Shown here: positions 1 through 8,385 of the stretch, in pieces
Layout of the letters: every line of letters starts with the position of its first letter
How positions within the stretch are numbered: position 1 is the first letter of the stretch
Assembly: GCF_000764185.1 (NCBI RefSeq)
Contig: NZ_JQEC01000011.1
Span: 186,001-250,000 of the forward strand
Source of the DNA: Colwellia psychrerythraea
Lineage (GTDB): Bacteria > Pseudomonadota > Gammaproteobacteria > Enterobacterales > Alteromonadaceae
DNA: 64,000 nucleotides
Direction: 5' to 3'
Position numbers and translations under genes: made by a program
Notes under the pieces: model-generated
Seen by the model: the letters and a program-made list of their open reading frames with translations, nothing else
Databases searched by the model: none
What the model was told of the DNA's origin: nothing

Positions 1-477
1 ATAATAACTGCCAATGTTTTTGGCTTGCACACTAGATAGCCCTTGGTTCATGCTAGTGTTAACTAAATCACCCATGGAGATAACTGGCACTGACGCAAAT
101 TTAGCGGGATAACCTTGGTATTTACCAAACATATATTTAGACAAGGCGGGATTAATGCCATCAAGCATAATTAAGCTGGCTTTCGACCAAGCCGCTTTAA
201 TGTCTTCGTCTGATTTACCTTTGCTTGAGTAATTAACTAACTCAAACGGTTGACCTTTAGCTAATAATTGTAATAAGTCACCTTTAGGTTTAGAGGCGTG
301 CGAGGACATCATTAATAATATTTGAGGCCTATCTTGTAGCGTGCTCTGTGACTTACTTTCAGGTTTATTTTGCGCCTTGGCTTGCGATTCATTTTGCCCA
401 GCAATACTAACATTAACCAAACACATCAGTGCTAAAGTCGTTAGTAAAGTAAGCTGATTTAAAATTTTTGTTATCAT
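1..477 (-). CDS. CobN-like (cobaltochelatase-type) exported protein, N-terminal part
   Basis: Open reading frame that starts with ATG at 477 and runs without a stop to the left edge, so only the first 159 codons are present. The first 26 residues form a typical signal peptide (Lys near the start, a Leu/Thr/Ala core, then SIA before a Gly), so the protein is probably exported to the periplasm. The mature part (motif ILLMMSSHASK) recalls the start of CobN/magnesium-chelatase subunit H proteins. The stronger argument is context: CobN-like genes in this group typically sit with a DUF2149 gene, an ExbB/TolQ gene and a TonB receptor, exactly as here. The substrate is unknown. The family call is inference because most of the protein lies outside the window. 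Confidence 0.6.
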   Translation of the reverse strand, partial: MITKILNQLTLLTTLALMCLVNVSIAGQNESQAKAQNKPESKSQSTLQDRPQILLMMSSHASKPKGDLLQLLAKGQPFELVNYSSKGKSDEDIKAAWSKASLIMLDGINPALSKYMFGKYQGYPAKFASVPVISMGDLVNTSMNQGLSSVQAKNIGSYY

Positions 478-489
478 TATTTCTATAAG

Positions 490-828
490 CTATTTAGGCT
501 TAGCTCCTGTTTTATCTTTGCCACCTTCAGGTACGTAAACAAAACTGCCATCTGCCATAGTATAAGCAATGCCAGCACGCATGCCTTCACCCGAGCCCAC
601 TTCGCCAGTTGACTTGTATTGTTTAATTTCTTTGCCTTTTTTAACAATGATTTCCATATTTGGTTTACCGGCATTTTTAATTACCGTGACATCTTCACTG
701 GAAAAAGTGCTCAAAGGGTTTTGCGCCAAAGCGATTAATAGAGCGGCGATGATCACCAAAAACACATCAACCAAGTTAACAGCGCTAAGAATAGGGTTTA
801 GCTCTTCATCTTCATCAAGAAAGCGCAT
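490..828 (-). CDS. DUF2149 family protein, ExbD-like single-pass membrane protein
   Basis: 112 residues. A short acidic N-terminus (MRFLDEDEELNP) precedes one membrane helix at about residues 14-36, then a hydrophilic and presumably periplasmic domain with Gly-rich segments and a Lys-rich tail. This is the layout of ExbD/TolR, and DUF2149 proteins occur beside MotA/TolQ/ExbB channels. It starts in a one-base TAATG overlap with the stop of the channel gene, so the two are translationally coupled, and it ends 13 bases before the CobN-like start. I infer that it is the small stator partner of the channel. A conserved membrane Asp (NLVDVF) fits a proton-path residue. Confidence 0.75.
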   Translation of the reverse strand: MRFLDEDEELNPILSAVNLVDVFLVIIAALLIALAQNPLSTFSSEDVTVIKNAGKPNMEIIVKKGKEIKQYKSTGEVGSGEGMRAGIAYTMADGSFVYVPEGGKDKTGAKPK

Positions 829-1367
829 TATGCGTCGCCTCTAATTTTTCGGATGTTAATTAATTCAACCGCACACCAGCGTTTTTTCACTGAAGCAGGC
901 CAAAAGGTTAACGATGAAATAACCATGCCCCAAATAACGGCGGCAAAGGCAATAATCAAACTTTCACTAATTCCTTGGATATTACCATCGGCTAATGCTT
1001 GCAGTGCTGGTCCCATAGGGATCATTGTGGCTATCAAACCAAGCATTGGCGCAATACGTGTCACTATGCGTAAGTTTTCTAATTGCTTCAGAGCAACCAC
1101 CTCTAACTCATCTTCGCTGGCTTTAGGGTTTTCGATAAAGTAATTATGAATTGGGTAACCATTGTGTGTCGTTACTTGTGCACTCCCTATAGATGCCACT
1201 TGACGAATATAAGCTAATTTATTTTGTTTTCTAACCAAGTACTGCGAGAAAAATCGCCCTAAAGCATAAATAGCATAAACGGCTAACGTACAGATTAAAA
1301 TAATAACGGGAGCCATCAATAACTCTGAAGTTTGCGCCATGGTCATTTCTAAAGATTGAATATTCAC
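828..1367 (-). CDS. MotA/TolQ/ExbB proton channel family protein
   Basis: Predicted inner-membrane channel subunit with three hydrophobic segments: residues about 13-35, then two in the C-terminal half (IAPMLGLIATMIPMG and ESLIIAFAAVIWGMVIS). The GLIATMIPMG stretch matches the conserved pore region of ExbB/TolQ. The frame stays open upstream to an ATG at 1487, but that 40-residue extension is polar and Asn-rich. The GTG at 1367 has a good ribosome-binding site (GAGGTA nine bases upstream), so I prefer it (179 aa). The gene is coupled to the DUF2149 gene. Together they probably use the proton gradient to energise the neighbouring outer-membrane receptor or the CobN-like protein. An alternative start is ATG at 1346. 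Confidence 0.8.
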   Translation of the reverse strand: MNIQSLEMTMAQTSELLMAPVIILICTLAVYAIYALGRFFSQYLVRKQNKLAYIRQVASIGSAQVTTHNGYPIHNYFIENPKASEDELEVVALKQLENLRIVTRIAPMLGLIATMIPMGPALQALADGNIQGISESLIIAFAAVIWGMVISSLTFWPASVKKRWCAVELINIRKIRGDA

Positions 1368-1647
1368 TGTGCTAATTACCTCATTAAAATTAAGCGGTGG
1401 AATTGTACATACACCCGATAAATTTATCAAATAATAATTATTCTTATTTAGGTTTACATTTGTATTTTCGTTATGTATGGTATGCACGAAATTAATAAGC
1501 AGCGCCTACTTCTTGCACAAAAACACTACTTTATAGTGGGCACTGGACCATATATTGCTTTTCCTGAAGCAAATTATTTACTTGATACCTTGACTTGATA
1601 TCTTTATTTGGTCCCTAGGTATACCTCTTTCTTAATAGGAATTAAAA

Positions 1648-3831
1648 ATGTTTATGCCCAAGCGCGCCCTCCTCGCCACTGCAATTTCAACTGCTCTTTT
1701 TATAGCTCCATCAAGTTATGGCGCAGATAATATCGATGATGCGGTAAATACAGATTTCGAAATAATCGTTGTCAGTGGTACTAAAACTGAAAAGCCTTTA
1801 AAAGATGTGGCAGGAAGCATATCGGTAATCACTGAACAAGATATTGAAAAGCAGCTGGTGACAGATATGAGCCAGTTATTTAAATATGACCCCAGTGTAC
1901 AAGTGACTGGTAATACTGGCGGCGCACAAAATATTATCGTGCGTGGTATGGGCGGTGATAGGGTATTGATGATCAAAGACGGCATGCGTATGAACGAAGG
2001 TTATGGCGCTAATGGCCTAAATGACATTGTTGGCCGTGGCTTTATTGAAACCGATACCTTAAAACAAGTAGAAGTAGCTAAAGGTGCATCATCTTCACTT
2101 TATGGCTCTGATGCCTTAGGTGGTATTATTGTTTTCACTACCAAAGATGCTTCTGATTATTTAACCGATGGCGAAACCTTTGCAGGTAATGTAAAAGTTG
2201 GCTACACCGATGATGGTGAGCAAGGCAACATTGGTACTACCTTTGCCCTAGCGACTGGCGACTTTGAGCAGGTACTTAATCTAAGTTATCGTAACGGTGC
2301 AGAGTCACAAAACTATGCTGAGACTAAACCAGCATTAGACATTGAATCAAACAGTGTCTTCTACAAAGCTAAATACAATTTCAATGAAGATAGTTACCTA
2401 AGTTTTACTGCTGATGTTTGGCATCAAGATGTGACTGGCGATGTAGCTTACGGTTTATTAGGCTACTTTAGAGATCTTGACGGTTATACAATTGTTGATG
2501 AGAATAGTGAAAGTCAAAAGGATAACCAATCCTTTCAATTGCGCTTTCATAGTGAATCACCAACAGCTATTTATGACATGCTCAATGTTTCAGTGTATGC
2601 AAATAGTACTGAACAAGAAGATGTTGAATATGGTCAGTTAGACATTAACGCTAATTATGGTTATCCGCTTATTGAAATTCGCGATATGTGGAAAACATCA
2701 GTATACAAACAAGAAACCCAAGGATTTTTATCTAACGCTAGTTTAGCGCTTAATGAGACTCATACCATTGGTTATGGTTTAGACATTGAACAATCGACCT
2801 CAAGTAGAACGGAGTCAAAGCTCTACTCAGTAGAAGGTACACCTAAACCAGGTTATCCACAAGAAAGTGATAAATTCCCAGAAACTGATGTTTTTCGTGC
2901 AGGTTTCTTTATCAATGACGAGATTTCATTATTAGATAATAAGCTTATTATTACTCCAGGTGCTCGTTTTGATATATATGAAATGGACGCTAATGGCGCA
3001 CTTAAAGAAGACGGCACCCCTTACGCAGATTTTGATGAAAACCATCTATCATTAAGCATTGGCGGCCTATATAAATTTACCGAGACTATTGCTGGTTTTG
3101 TCCAATATGGACAAGGTTTTAAAGTACCAGCTTATGACTTAGCGTACATCGAGCATGATAATTCAATGTACGGTTATAAGATTGTGCCTAGTGATGATTT
3201 AGCCCCTGAAGAAAGTGATAATTTTGAAATTGGTTTACGTGGTCATACTGGCGACTTCTTCTTTTCAACAGCCATATATTACAGCCAGTTTGATAACTTC
3301 TTAGCAACAGAAGTTATTGGCCATGAAACCGTTACTGACCCATATACGGGCCAAGATATGGTGGTAGCAATTAATCAATATCAAAATATTGATTCGGTAA
3401 CGCTTAAAGGCATTGAAGCAGCGGTTCGTTATCACCTCAATGATAGTGTTTCTGTATTTGCTAATGCAGCATACCAAGATGGTAAAGATGATGCTACCGG
3501 TGATTACCTAACCAGCATTTCACCACTTTCAGGCATTACTGGTGTTAGTTATGAAGTTGACGCCTTATCAGCTGAGCTTATTCTTAATTGGGCTACCCGT
3601 ATGGATAAAGTGAATGAAGGTAATGCCGAAGTTGCGGGTTATGGCACAGTCGATTTTTTAGCAAGTTACCAAGTTAGTGACGAATTTAGAGTTAATCTTG
3701 CCTTAACTAACTTAACTGACAAAGAGTATGTTAAATACTTAAACGGCGCTGGCCATAAAGATAATTCAACCCTAATGGATGTGACTGAAGCCGGCCGTGG
3801 TTTTGCCGTATCAATGCGTTATGATTTCTAA
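1648..3831 (+). CDS. TonB-dependent outer-membrane receptor (haem/transferrin-type family)
   Basis: 727 residues. A signal peptide of about 26 residues ends SYGA. A TonB-box-like segment (FEIIVVSGTKTEK) follows, then a plug domain at about 50-160 with typical motifs (VRGMGGDRVLMIKDGMR, GASSSLYGSDALGGI). The rest is a 22-strand-type barrel ending in the C-terminal Phe used for outer-membrane assembly. The sequence style matches the TonB-dependent haemoglobin/transferrin/lactoferrin receptor group, but the ligand cannot be read from sequence. ATG at 1648 has AGGAAT seven bases upstream. It diverges from the ExbB-like/DUF2149/CobN-like genes, so the four probably form one uptake system, and a strong terminator follows. 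Confidence 0.9.
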   Translation: MFMPKRALLATAISTALFIAPSSYGADNIDDAVNTDFEIIVVSGTKTEKPLKDVAGSISVITEQDIEKQLVTDMSQLFKYDPSVQVTGNTGGAQNIIVRGMGGDRVLMIKDGMRMNEGYGANGLNDIVGRGFIETDTLKQVEVAKGASSSLYGSDALGGIIVFTTKDASDYLTDGETFAGNVKVGYTDDGEQGNIGTTFALATGDFEQVLNLSYRNGAESQNYAETKPALDIESNSVFYKAKYNFNEDSYLSFTADVWHQDVTGDVAYGLLGYFRDLDGYTIVDENSESQKDNQSFQLRFHSESPTAIYDMLNVSVYANSTEQEDVEYGQLDINANYGYPLIEIRDMWKTSVYKQETQGFLSNASLALNETHTIGYGLDIEQSTSSRTESKLYSVEGTPKPGYPQESDKFPETDVFRAGFFINDEISLLDNKLIITPGARFDIYEMDANGALKEDGTPYADFDENHLSLSIGGLYKFTETIAGFVQYGQGFKVPAYDLAYIEHDNSMYGYKIVPSDDLAPEESDNFEIGLRGHTGDFFFSTAIYYSQFDNFLATEVIGHETVTDPYTGQDMVVAINQYQNIDSVTLKGIEAAVRYHLNDSVSVFANAAYQDGKDDATGDYLTSISPLSGITGVSYEVDALSAELILNWATRMDKVNEGNAEVAGYGTVDFLASYQVSDEFRVNLALTNLTDKEYVKYLNGAGHKDNSTLMDVTEAGRGFAVSMRYDF

Positions 3832-3900
3832 ATGTATACACTAATAGTATCTCATTAATTATTGGTAGATTAGCAGTCAACCAATAGGTGAAGAATAGAA

Positions 3901-3932
3901 TGACCATATAATGATATGGTCATTTTTATTTT
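3901..3932 (+). terminator. Rho-independent terminator of the first TonB receptor
   Basis: Perfect 9-bp stem (TGACCATAT / ATATGGTCA) with a four-base loop, followed by TTTTTATTTT. It lies 70 bases after the receptor stop and points rightward. Confidence 0.85.
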
Positions 3933-4069
3933 AAAAAGATTACGACTCAAGTCAAGAATACTTGCTTGAAGGCTCACTCAACTTATTATGCTTACTTCAA
4001 TAGCCTCTTTAGCTAATAGCCTAACAAATCATTTCACCGTTAACTTTTTACTGTTAACTTTTCAGCACA

Positions 4070-4182
4070 AAGCGCGTTAAATACGCCCACGGAAAAATAT
4101 AGTCACTACGGACAGCTATGCGCTTTTACTTTAGGATGATAGTTATTCTAATCCAAAGACCTCCGGAAAGTGAGTGGTTCCA
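4070..4182 (+). repeat. Duplicated leader of methyltransferase copy 1
   Basis: The bases before this methyltransferase resemble those before the second copy (about 8280-8385). Shared landmarks in the same order are TACGGACA, CTTTTA, TAGGAT and a TTA-TTCT/TCT motif. The similarity shows that the duplication includes the 5' region. The conserved block could hold a promoter or leader, but no known riboswitch was recognised. Confidence 0.6.
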
Positions 4183-4818
4183 ATGAGTGATACTAATGAA
4201 AGTAAGCAAGCGCACTGGGATACTATTTTTTCAGCAAAACAAGATGCTGAGTTAGGCTGGTTTGAAGATGATTGCAGCCAAACCCTAAGCTTTTTGAAGA
4301 ATACTGCTATCTCTGCAAGCTCAACATTATTTTTAGCCGGTGCTGGTACCTCTAAGCTAGTGGATGAACTAATAAATACAGATGCCAACTTGATAATAAA
4401 TGATATTAGCGCCAAGGCTTTAGAACAGTTATCTCAAAGACTTAATAATACTAAATGCCAATATTTACACCATGATTTAGGACATAGTTTCGATAAAGGC
4501 TTCGATAAAGGTTTTACTGTCGATGTCTGGATTGATCGCGCTGTTTTACACTTTTTACTCACTGAAAAGCAAATTACCCACTACTTTGAAAATCTTAAAA
4601 GTACGGTGAAATGTGGAGGTTATGTGCTATTGGCTGAATTCTCAAACGCTGGAGCAACACATTGCGCAGGATTAGCTGTGCACCGATACTCCGAGAATGA
4701 AATGCAAGTAAGATTGGGTGATAATTTTGAGCTTATCAATAGTAAGCAATATACTTTTGTTAATCCGTTCAAGCAAGAAAGACCTTATATATACGCACTC
4801 TTCAAACGTCGGCAGTAA
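4183..4818 (+). CDS. Class I SAM-dependent methyltransferase, copy 1
   Basis: 211 residues from ATG at 4183; an upstream GTG at 4174 in frame is less likely. The N-terminus (HWDTIFSAKQDAELGWFEDD) is typical of small SAM methyltransferases annotated as thiol or chalcogen methyltransferase-like. FLAGAGTSKLVDEL is the SAM-binding motif I, INDIS carries the acidic residue after strand 2, and VDVWIDRAVLHFLL is the motif around strand 4. The substrate is unknown. A 12-base tandem duplication (TTCGATAAAGG-type) gives FDKGFDKG near residue 105. It is closely related to the gene at 8386-9126, far more than chance would allow, and is the first unit of a duplicated block. A strong terminator follows. 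Confidence 0.85.
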   Translation: MSDTNESKQAHWDTIFSAKQDAELGWFEDDCSQTLSFLKNTAISASSTLFLAGAGTSKLVDELINTDANLIINDISAKALEQLSQRLNNTKCQYLHHDLGHSFDKGFDKGFTVDVWIDRAVLHFLLTEKQITHYFENLKSTVKCGGYVLLAEFSNAGATHCAGLAVHRYSENEMQVRLGDNFELINSKQYTFVNPFKQERPYIYALFKRRQ

Positions 4819-4850
4819 CAATAGGCCAATTGTTATCATAACTCTTATCA

Positions 4851-4892
4851 CCTAACCTTATTTATTAAGTAAATAAGGTTAGGTTTTGTGTT
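4851..4892 (+). terminator. Strong terminator after methyltransferase copy 1
   Basis: Perfect 14-bp stem (CCTAACCTTATTTA with its complement) around a TTAAG loop at 4865-4869, followed by TTTTGTGTT. No equivalent hairpin follows the second methyltransferase copy. Confidence 0.8.
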
Positions 4893-4933
4893 ACAACTAA
4901 CAAGCTGGTGCATACTATTTAGCTGTTACACGG

Positions 4934-5066
4934 CAAATTAATACTTAATCACAACATAGCACTCATAACTTTCTACTTTAAGATCATTAATAGTTCGCCT
5001 TGCCCTAAATTTGTAGTTATGTTATTTCAAAGTTGATAATAAGTTTGTCAACTCCATCGGCTTACC
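4934..5066 (-). pseudogene. Decayed fragment of the thyA 3' end
   Basis: This stretch aligns with the last ~45 codons of the intact thyA gene at 9279-10130. Over 64 bases (4932-4995 against 9296-9359) I count about 80% identity, and similarity then continues with indels to CCATCGGCT. In the matching reverse frame it reads INDLKVESYECYVVIKY then a stop, against Thy[22 protein letters not shown]. It has no start, has indels, and ends early, so it is a dead fragment. It sits after methyltransferase copy 1 just as real thyA sits after copy 2, which shows that a methyltransferase-thyA-tail segment was duplicated. Confidence 0.85.
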
Positions 5067-5286
5067 CCATAAGAAGCTTTAAAAATAACAGTTACTAATC
5101 TAATTTATTTAAAATTACATTTGTTAGCAACATACCAACAACAAAGCAATGACAAGGATCAACAATTAACTTCTCCAGTAAATCATCTCAAAGCCCTCAC
5201 TGTATTTACACAAAAATCACATCCTCGTTACCTTTTGTTACTCTTTGTTACACCGGACCCTGCCACTAAGTGTATACAATATAAAA

Positions 5287-5313
5287 TATGTGCATATATA
5301 TAGTGTGCACATA
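5287..5313. promoter_or_regulatory. Inverted repeat upstream of the second TonB receptor, possible operator
   Basis: Eight-base arms TATGTGCA (5287-5294) and TGCACATA (5306-5313) separated by eleven bases, about 55 bases before the receptor start in an AT-rich, promoter-like stretch. An operator is possible but no known regulator consensus was matched. Confidence 0.35.
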
Positions 5314-5366
5314 AAATTTTAGCATCACCAAAAAATAAATATAATAAATACATCTAAGGAAGAATA

Positions 5367-8081
5367 ATGCGTATAACTAAGACATTTAAGCTATCAGCTC
5401 TCTCTGCAGCTATGCTATCGATTGCATCAAGCATGGCTACACCTGTTTTTGCCGCTGAAGAAGAAGAGGTTGAAAAAATCATGGTTACCGGTTCACGTAT
5501 TGCACGTGCCGAAGTTTCCTCGACATCACCAATTACCGTAGTGACTAAAGCACAACTGACTAAATTAGGTATTACCGATGTAAGCTCGGCTTTACGCCGA
5601 TTACCCGCGATTACAGGTAATAGCGCTAATAATCAAAGTAGCTCTGGTACAAACAATATTCAAACAGCAACATTACGTGGTATTGAAGCGACAAATACTT
5701 TAGTACTATTAAATGGGCGTCGTATAGTGGGCTCAGATGAAGACGGCCTAGTTGATCTATCATCAATCCCCTTTGAAGCCATCTCTCAAATTGAAGTATT
5801 AAAAGATGGCGCCTCAGCTATTTATGGCTCAGATGCGATTGCCGGTGTTATCAATATCATTACCCGTAGAAACTACGAAGGTTTTGAAGTAAATGCTCGT
5901 TATGGCGAATCGTCTGAAGGAGATGCCCAAGAACGTGAGCTTGGTTTAGTCATGGGTTTTAGTACGGACAAAGGTAGCATGATGATTGCTGCTTCAACCA
6001 GCAACAACTCTGGTTGGGAAGAAAAAGATCGTTACATGACCCAAGATACTGATCAATCGTATTTAGGTGGTGATGATACAAGCTCGGGCACAACACCATT
6101 TGCTCGTTTGTCTGGTTTTGGTTTAGATCCAAGTCAAACATGGACTGTACTCGATGCTAATAACCCAAGCCAAGTTACTGCATTTGACTATGACACCATG
6201 GGTTATAACTATCGTGCTGCACAATCGGGTGCCAATGATAACAAAACCACCAGTGTTTTTATTACTGGTGACTACGAGCTAGCTGAAGACTTGATGTTTT
6301 TTACTGAGTTATCTTTTCATGACGGTTTTGTCCAAGGTAACCAAGCCCCTCCTGGTACCGATACCGGTTGGTATGGCGACAATGTCGATACACCAAATGC
6401 TTTTAAACGCTACACTGACTCTGATGGCAATAACTATGGTGTTGGTGCAAACCAAAAATATAACCCGTTTGGAGAAGCAGGTAATGTGAGTCGTCGTTTC
6501 AGTGAGTACGGTTCACGTATCTATAAAACAGAGAGTACGATTCAACGTTATACGCTTGGTCTACAAGGCATAATTTTTAATGAATATGATTGGGAAGTAA
6601 ACTTCTCTAGCCAATCTGCTGAATTGATTAGCCGAGGTGGTCCACAGCCATCACTTATCCAAATTGAGCGTGCTTTGTCTAATGAGTGTGAAACTACAGC
6701 CGATCCTAGTTGTGTTGCTTTAAATGTATTTGGTCCTGAAGGCTCAATCACCACAGAAATGTTAGACTTCATTAATACTACGGCGCCGGTAGTAACCAAT
6801 AGAAATGATCTAATGTTTATGCAAGCACATATTTCAGGCCCGGTTATGGAATTACCTGCTGGTGATTTAATGTTCTCAACTGGTGCTGAGTATCGTGAAG
6901 ATCAATTATCTTTAGAAGTTGACCAAGCACAGCGCACAGCAACATTTGATGTTTCATGGGGTGGTTCAAGTACTCCGGTAATCTCTCCAGTACGTGAAAT
7001 TACGGAACTATATTTAGAGTTAGCAATTCCTGTATTAGATAACTTAGATTTTGAAGCCGCTGTTCGTTATAGTGATTATAGTGATATCAACGAAAGCACC
7101 ACCAATCCAAAATTTGGAGTTATTTACCAACCATTTGATATGTTAAAGCTTCGTGCTAGTTACAGCACCGGTTTCCGCGCTCCAACCATGGCGCAGATGT
7201 ACCAAGGTAGAACGTCAAATATCAATACTAATATGTATGATCCGTGTAACCCTAATAACGATGCGAACTTTAGTTCAACTAAACCAGAGTGTGTTGCTTT
7301 AGGTTTAGATCCTGCCCATAGTCAAAATGCTATTCAAAGCAATGACATTATTGGTGGTGGTAACCCAGACCTTAAGCCTGAAGAAGCTGAAAATATGACA
7401 CTTGGTTTAGTCATAGAGCCTATTAATAACTTGTCGTTTACCCTTGATTACTTTGAAATTGAGCAAACCAATGTGGTTTTTGCTAGCTCTCGTTATGTTA
7501 TTGACCAAAACTTGGCTGGTAACCCAAGCTATGCTGGTGATGTTTTACGAAGCAATAACGGCACAGGCTTTATTCAAACGATCAACTCACCTCAGAACAA
7601 CATTGCCGCACGTAACATTTCAGGTTTTGACTTAAATGCTAATTACGCTTTTGAAACGGATATAGGTGATTGGCGTATAAACTTTGATACCACATTAATG
7701 GATAAGTTTGAGGTTCAAGATACTAGTGATTCTCCATTTAGAGATATTGTTGGTACTTACGATCCTGCCTTTGGTAGTATTCCTGAGTACAAGGCAAATA
7801 TTCAACTTGATTGGTCAATGGGCAACTACCGAGCCACTTGGGATGCTAACTACAACTCAGAAATTGAAGCTGCTGAAGATGATGTTATGTCAGCGACAGT
7901 ATTCCATAACATGCAAGTAGGTTACTTTATTGAAGGTATTGGTACTGATGTACATGTTGGGATGCAAAACATATTTGATAAAGAGCCACCTTTCTTAAAG
8001 GCTAACGGTACTGCTACCGATGATAACCTTTACTCATTCCGTGGTAGATTCTTCTACATGGGCGTGAAAAAAGAATTCTAA
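5367..8081 (+). CDS. TonB-dependent outer-membrane receptor, 904 residues
   Basis: A signal peptide of about 29 residues ends PVFA. The acidic EEEEVEKIMVTGSRI segment holds the TonB box. The plug domain at about 50-165 shows LRGIEATNTLVLLNGRR and KDGASAIYGSDAIAGVINII. A large barrel follows (FRAPTMAQMYQGR near the middle, C-terminal KKEF). It belongs to the large receptor group common in Alteromonadales and Caulobacter-like bacteria, used for peptides, glycans or iron complexes; the ligand is not evident. It is only distantly related to the receptor at 1648-3831. It lies alone between the two duplicated methyltransferase blocks, has AAGGA before its ATG, and ends in its own terminator. The position suggests that it arrived during or after the duplication. 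Confidence 0.9.
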   Translation: MRITKTFKLSALSAAMLSIASSMATPVFAAEEEEVEKIMVTGSRIARAEVSSTSPITVVTKAQLTKLGITDVSSALRRLPAITGNSANNQSSSGTNNIQTATLRGIEATNTLVLLNGRRIVGSDEDGLVDLSSIPFEAISQIEVLKDGASAIYGSDAIAGVINIITRRNYEGFEVNARYGESSEGDAQERELGLVMGFSTDKGSMMIAASTSNNSGWEEKDRYMTQDTDQSYLGGDDTSSGTTPFARLSGFGLDPSQTWTVLDANNPSQVTAFDYDTMGYNYRAAQSGANDNKTTSVFITGDYELAEDLMFFTELSFHDGFVQGNQAPPGTDTGWYGDNVDTPNAFKRYTDSDGNNYGVGANQKYNPFGEAGNVSRRFSEYGSRIYKTESTIQRYTLGLQGIIFNEYDWEVNFSSQSAELISRGGPQPSLIQIERALSNECETTADPSCVALNVFGPEGSITTEMLDFINTTAPVVTNRNDLMFMQAHISGPVMELPAGDLMFSTGAEYREDQLSLEVDQAQRTATFDVSWGGSSTPVISPVREITELYLELAIPVLDNLDFEAAVRYSDYSDINESTTNPKFGVIYQPFDMLKLRASYSTGFRAPTMAQMYQGRTSNINTNMYDPCNPNNDANFSSTKPECVALGLDPAHSQNAIQSNDIIGGGNPDLKPEEAENMTLGLVIEPINNLSFTLDYFEIEQTNVVFASSRYVIDQNLAGNPSYAGDVLRSNNGTGFIQTINSPQNNIAARNISGFDLNANYAFETDIGDWRINFDTTLMDKFEVQDTSDSPFRDIVGTYDPAFGSIPEYKANIQLDWSMGNYRATWDANYNSEIEAAEDDVMSATVFHNMQVGYFIEGIGTDVHVGMQNIFDKEPPFLKANGTATDDNLYSFRGRFFYMGVKKEF

Positions 8082-8115
8082 TCATTTAAGCAATAGAAAC
8101 ATCGAATGCTTTATC

Positions 8116-8148
8116 AAAGCCACACTGAGTAATTGGTGTGGCTTTTTT
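8116..8148 (+). terminator. Terminator of the second TonB receptor
   Basis: GCCACAC (8119-8125) pairs with GTGTGGC (8136-8142), extended by AAA/TTT, and is followed by six T residues. It lies 35 bases after the stop codon. Confidence 0.85.
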
Positions 8149-8175
8149 GCTATTTTAATAGAGCAATGAGACTTA

Positions 8176-8198
8176 TGTTTACTGTTTAAAAGTAAACA
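8176..8198. repeat. Short inverted repeat in the receptor-methyltransferase gap
   Basis: TGTTTACT (8176-8183) and AGTAAACA (8191-8198) are perfectly complementary around a seven-base spacer. It has no T-run, so it is not an obvious terminator. Function unknown. Confidence 0.4.
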
Positions 8199-8385
8199 GC
8201 TGTTTAATCGTGGCATGACATTCATCCCCTCAAATTCAAGATAATCTCTAGTTAGCTAAAGAACCCTCTTGTAAAAGCTAAGTGCTCCCGCCCTTGTAAA
8301 CTACAATTACGGACAAATATGACCTTTTATTGTAGGATATTAATTACTCTATAACAAAAGTTATCATGATAAATGAGTGCCAGTA

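Noticed and set aside
483..674. 63-codon leftward frame with a hydrophobic stretch
   Set aside because: It overlaps the DUF2149 gene in another frame and lacks independent support.
1488..1647. Riboswitch or clear promoter between the ExbB-type gene and the TonB receptor
   Set aside because: No conserved riboswitch motif and no convincing -35/-10 pair could be fixed; only a short TTGCTT/AAGCAA hairpin was seen.
5121..5303. 60-codon rightward frame upstream of the second TonB receptor
   Set aside because: No ribosome-binding site or recognisable domain; it falls in the decayed gap next to the thyA remnant and the receptor promoter region.
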